NCBI GenBank assembly: GCA_014904985.1
Contig: MU128919.1
Span: 143,879-207,878 of the forward strand
Length of the DNA: 64,000 nucleotides
Reading direction: 5' to 3'
From: Hydnum rufescens UP504
Lineage: Eukaryota; Basidiomycota; Agaricomycetes; Cantharellales; Hydnaceae
The number at the start of each line of letters is the position of its first letter. Within the stretch, counting starts at the first letter, position 1. Under the pieces are notes generated by a model that searched no databases, was not told the origin of the DNA, and saw only the letters and a list, made by a program, of their open reading frames with translations. Shown here piece by piece: positions 62,027 through 64,000 of this stretch. Made by a program: the position numbers and the translations under genes.

Positions 62027-64000
62027 TCAGGCGCTAGAAAGTTCGTTGACGAAACCTATCCAAGTCTTTTTGTCCAGCACGCCTTCAACTAGAATATAGG
62101 CAACTGTATGAGACAAGAACGCTCCAAAGAAGAAGAGAAAGCAATTTACGGTAGCCGTCTGGGTTGGTCAGGATGATGTATCGGGCGCCTACTTTGGTGA
62201 ACATTTGGTGTACTAGTTCCAAAGGTGAGTTAGAGTTCAAGGTGAGAGGGGCCTTAACGCAATAGAATTAGGTGTTTATAGCTCATCAAGACACGTAAGG
62301 CAGGCCCACCTGGTCCATGTAAACGGTAAAATCAAACAGTCTCTGCCATGGGGATAGTCGTATATTGAAGAGATTGAGGACGACGGTTCTTGAATTGGGT
62401 ATTGACCATCAAAATGACACAATGCCGTTGGGTTATCGGCAACAATGGCTGGATCACCGATGAAATATAATAAACAGAGGATCACGGAATATAAATGATT
62501 AAACTCACTGAGAGCATGCTCTAGCTCATTGTCACTGATGTAGCCGGTCACCTTGAACAACCCGTCCTCCATAATGACGATCGGGAAGCCCCCATCCCCT
62601 CCTTCGTCCTTGTGCAACCGGCTGGTGAGTGACTGGGCAGTATTGTCAACGTCTGCGCGAATGACATCGACTTTGCGGTTTATTAATTCTTGCACGGTGT
62701 GAGATCCCCAGAGGTGCTCATGCTACGAATTGTAGCAGCTAAGCAAATAAAGGCATCGCGTAACATTACTACACTTACCTTGGAATCTAAGTAAGGCAAT
62801 TGCGACAGTCTACGTGGTTGTAACACAAATTCATATTAGGGAGACATAGATCCTCCTCAGTATAGATCACTTACTCAATAACCGAATCGTACAGTCCTTG
62901 GGGGTGGATGAAATCTGCAACTGTCTTTGCCACGAGAATGGATAACATCACGGGAACGACGTAAGTCATAGTTCTCGTAAGCTCGAAGACGATGACCGCT
63001 AAGGAGATGGTAGTGCTAGATACCAGAACCATAAACGTGAGCCAAAACTCCACCATATGGCAGGCGACGCAAAGCGTACCGCGTAACTCCAGAGAGGGCA
63101 GCAGCAGCTCCAACCTGATCACGATAATTTGAGCATCGGGGTCGCAGGTAATATACGCGAACACACACCATCGCATACAGCCCGGGGATGACACAATCAT
63201 TGTCGCCCATGGATCGGCACACATCGAACATCGGGTGCTTTGGATGGTACCACTGGAGATACCTAGATCACCAAAGGAGTCGATATCAGGCAACTCAATG
63301 AACGCAACTTGTCCACGGAACGCACTGTATTAACAAGCCTACGATACGCCCGAAGCAAGCACCAACGCCTAAAATAGGGGCGAGATCATTGAGAGGGAAC
63401 AATAGCCGAGAGCCTAAAATGGACGCACCGAGGCTGGGAATGAAGATACCGGCAGGAACTTTGGTGCCGAAGGTGATCACAGTCAATGCCCCCTTAATGA
63501 ACATGGCCGCGGCAATAGCAGTAATGACTGGAAATATAGGGGCAAATTTTTCTACGCAGAGCCCCTCGTGGGACCCTCCTCCAGGTTGACACTCAGCGAA
63601 TAGGTTGTACACGAGCTCAGTCCCACCCATTCTCGTGTACGGATTCAGAAAACCCAGAGTGGTGGTTAGCACAGCGACCTATGATGGGCGGGTTCAGCCT
63701 CAAGTGTGTATCGACATAGATTTTTTAAGTTTAAATCGCTGACTAGCATGACTTCCGAGACAGGATGACGCTGCATCCATTGGGAAGACCGCACGTGTCG
63801 GACCCAGAGGACGTAAAACTTGGTGAAATATCCACCGAATATTCCCTACAGCATGAGATCAAGTTAGTAGCGCTAAAATTGAAAATTTCATGAAGGCTTA
63901 CCCCGAACAAGCCTAGGATCAGGAAAAATATCAACTCGTATGCATGCCAATCCTGTGATGGTCGAAGATAGGTGAGACCACTCAAGAACCTCTCAACAAT
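62027..64000 (-). CDS. GEF1: CLC chloride channel/transporter, 5' end missing
   Basis: A CLC-family anion channel or chloride/proton exchanger of internal membranes; the yeast Gef1 class is the likely relative. Only the C-terminal two thirds lies in the window. In order it shows YELIFFLILGLFGVSLHEIF, TRMGGTELVYNLFAECQPGG, MFIKGALTVITFGTKVPAGI with the selectivity-filter motif GIFIPSL, GVGACFGRIVGLL, TTISLAVIVFELTRTMTYVV, PVMLSILVAKTVADF, and two CBS domains (RKVDVIRADVDNTAQSLTSR, FPIVIMEDGLFKVTGYISDN, then MFTKVGARYIILTNPDG and KKTWIGFVNELSSA). The stop is at 62027-62029. Introns of about 50-70 bases, for example within PSL|GVGACFG, are in phase. The GKEGP gating segment would be beyond 64000. 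Confidence 0.92.

Overview
The window is nuclear DNA of a filamentous fungus, most likely a basidiomycete of the Agaricomycetes. The evidence is dense genes on both strands, many short introns (about 50 to 100 nt, mostly GT-AG), and a standard fungal gene set: a Zn2Cys6 regulator, the ADA2 subunit of SAGA, a PHO81-type SPX/ankyrin/GDPD protein, COX15, a PCP1 rhomboid and a PRP31 splicing factor. The genus cannot be fixed from sequence alone. No viral, plasmid or bacterial segment was seen.

Layout. 1-3.1 kb: no recognised gene. 3.2-6.0 kb: a large disordered Pro/Ser/Arg-rich protein (+). 6.4-10.0 kb: alanyl-tRNA synthetase (-). 10.2-10.6 kb: AcpS-type phosphopantetheinyl transferase (-), divergent from a CLASP/Stu1 microtubule protein at 10.7-15.4 kb (+). 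16.1-28.7 kb: an accessory island with five tandem, mostly broken copies of one F-box protein gene (all -), an orphan sixth promoter, and dispersed noncoding repeats. 29.8-32.5 kb: Zn2Cys6 transcription factor (-). 33.4-34.1 kb: RPS18 (-), divergent from a mitochondrial rhomboid protease (+, 34.3-35.7 kb). 35.7-38.5 kb: gene-poor. 38.5-39.7 kb: GTP cyclohydrolase I (-). 40.2-42.8 kb: ABC transporter (+), convergent with PHO81 (-, 43.0-47.0 kb). 49.0-51.1 kb: ADA2 (-), divergent from proteasome subunit alpha 6 (+, 51.9-53.1 kb). 53.2-55.0 kb: COX15 (-), head to head with a BolA gene (+, 55.0-55.5 kb). 57.0-57.9 kb: 1-Cys peroxiredoxin (+). 58.3-59.2 kb: ISU1 (+). 59.7-61.9 kb: PRP31 (-). 62.0-64.0 kb: CLC chloride channel (-), running off the right end.

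Functional themes. The right third holds several mitochondrial or redox genes (rhomboid protease, COX15, BolA, peroxiredoxin, ISU1). PHO81 and the CLC channel belong to phosphate and ion homeostasis. The F-box island is the only clearly accessory part and is the most interesting region.

Caveat. Many essential genes (AlaRS, PRE5, ISU1, PRP31, peroxiredoxin, PHO81, ABC transporter, CLASP, AcpS) carry single-base indels, mostly in short homopolymers, that shift the reading frame inside conserved motifs. RPS18, FOL2, ADA2, COX15 and BolA read cleanly. The simplest explanation is uncorrected sequencing error. Frameshifts in the F-box array therefore cannot by themselves be taken as proof of pseudogenes, but its large insertions and deletions can.
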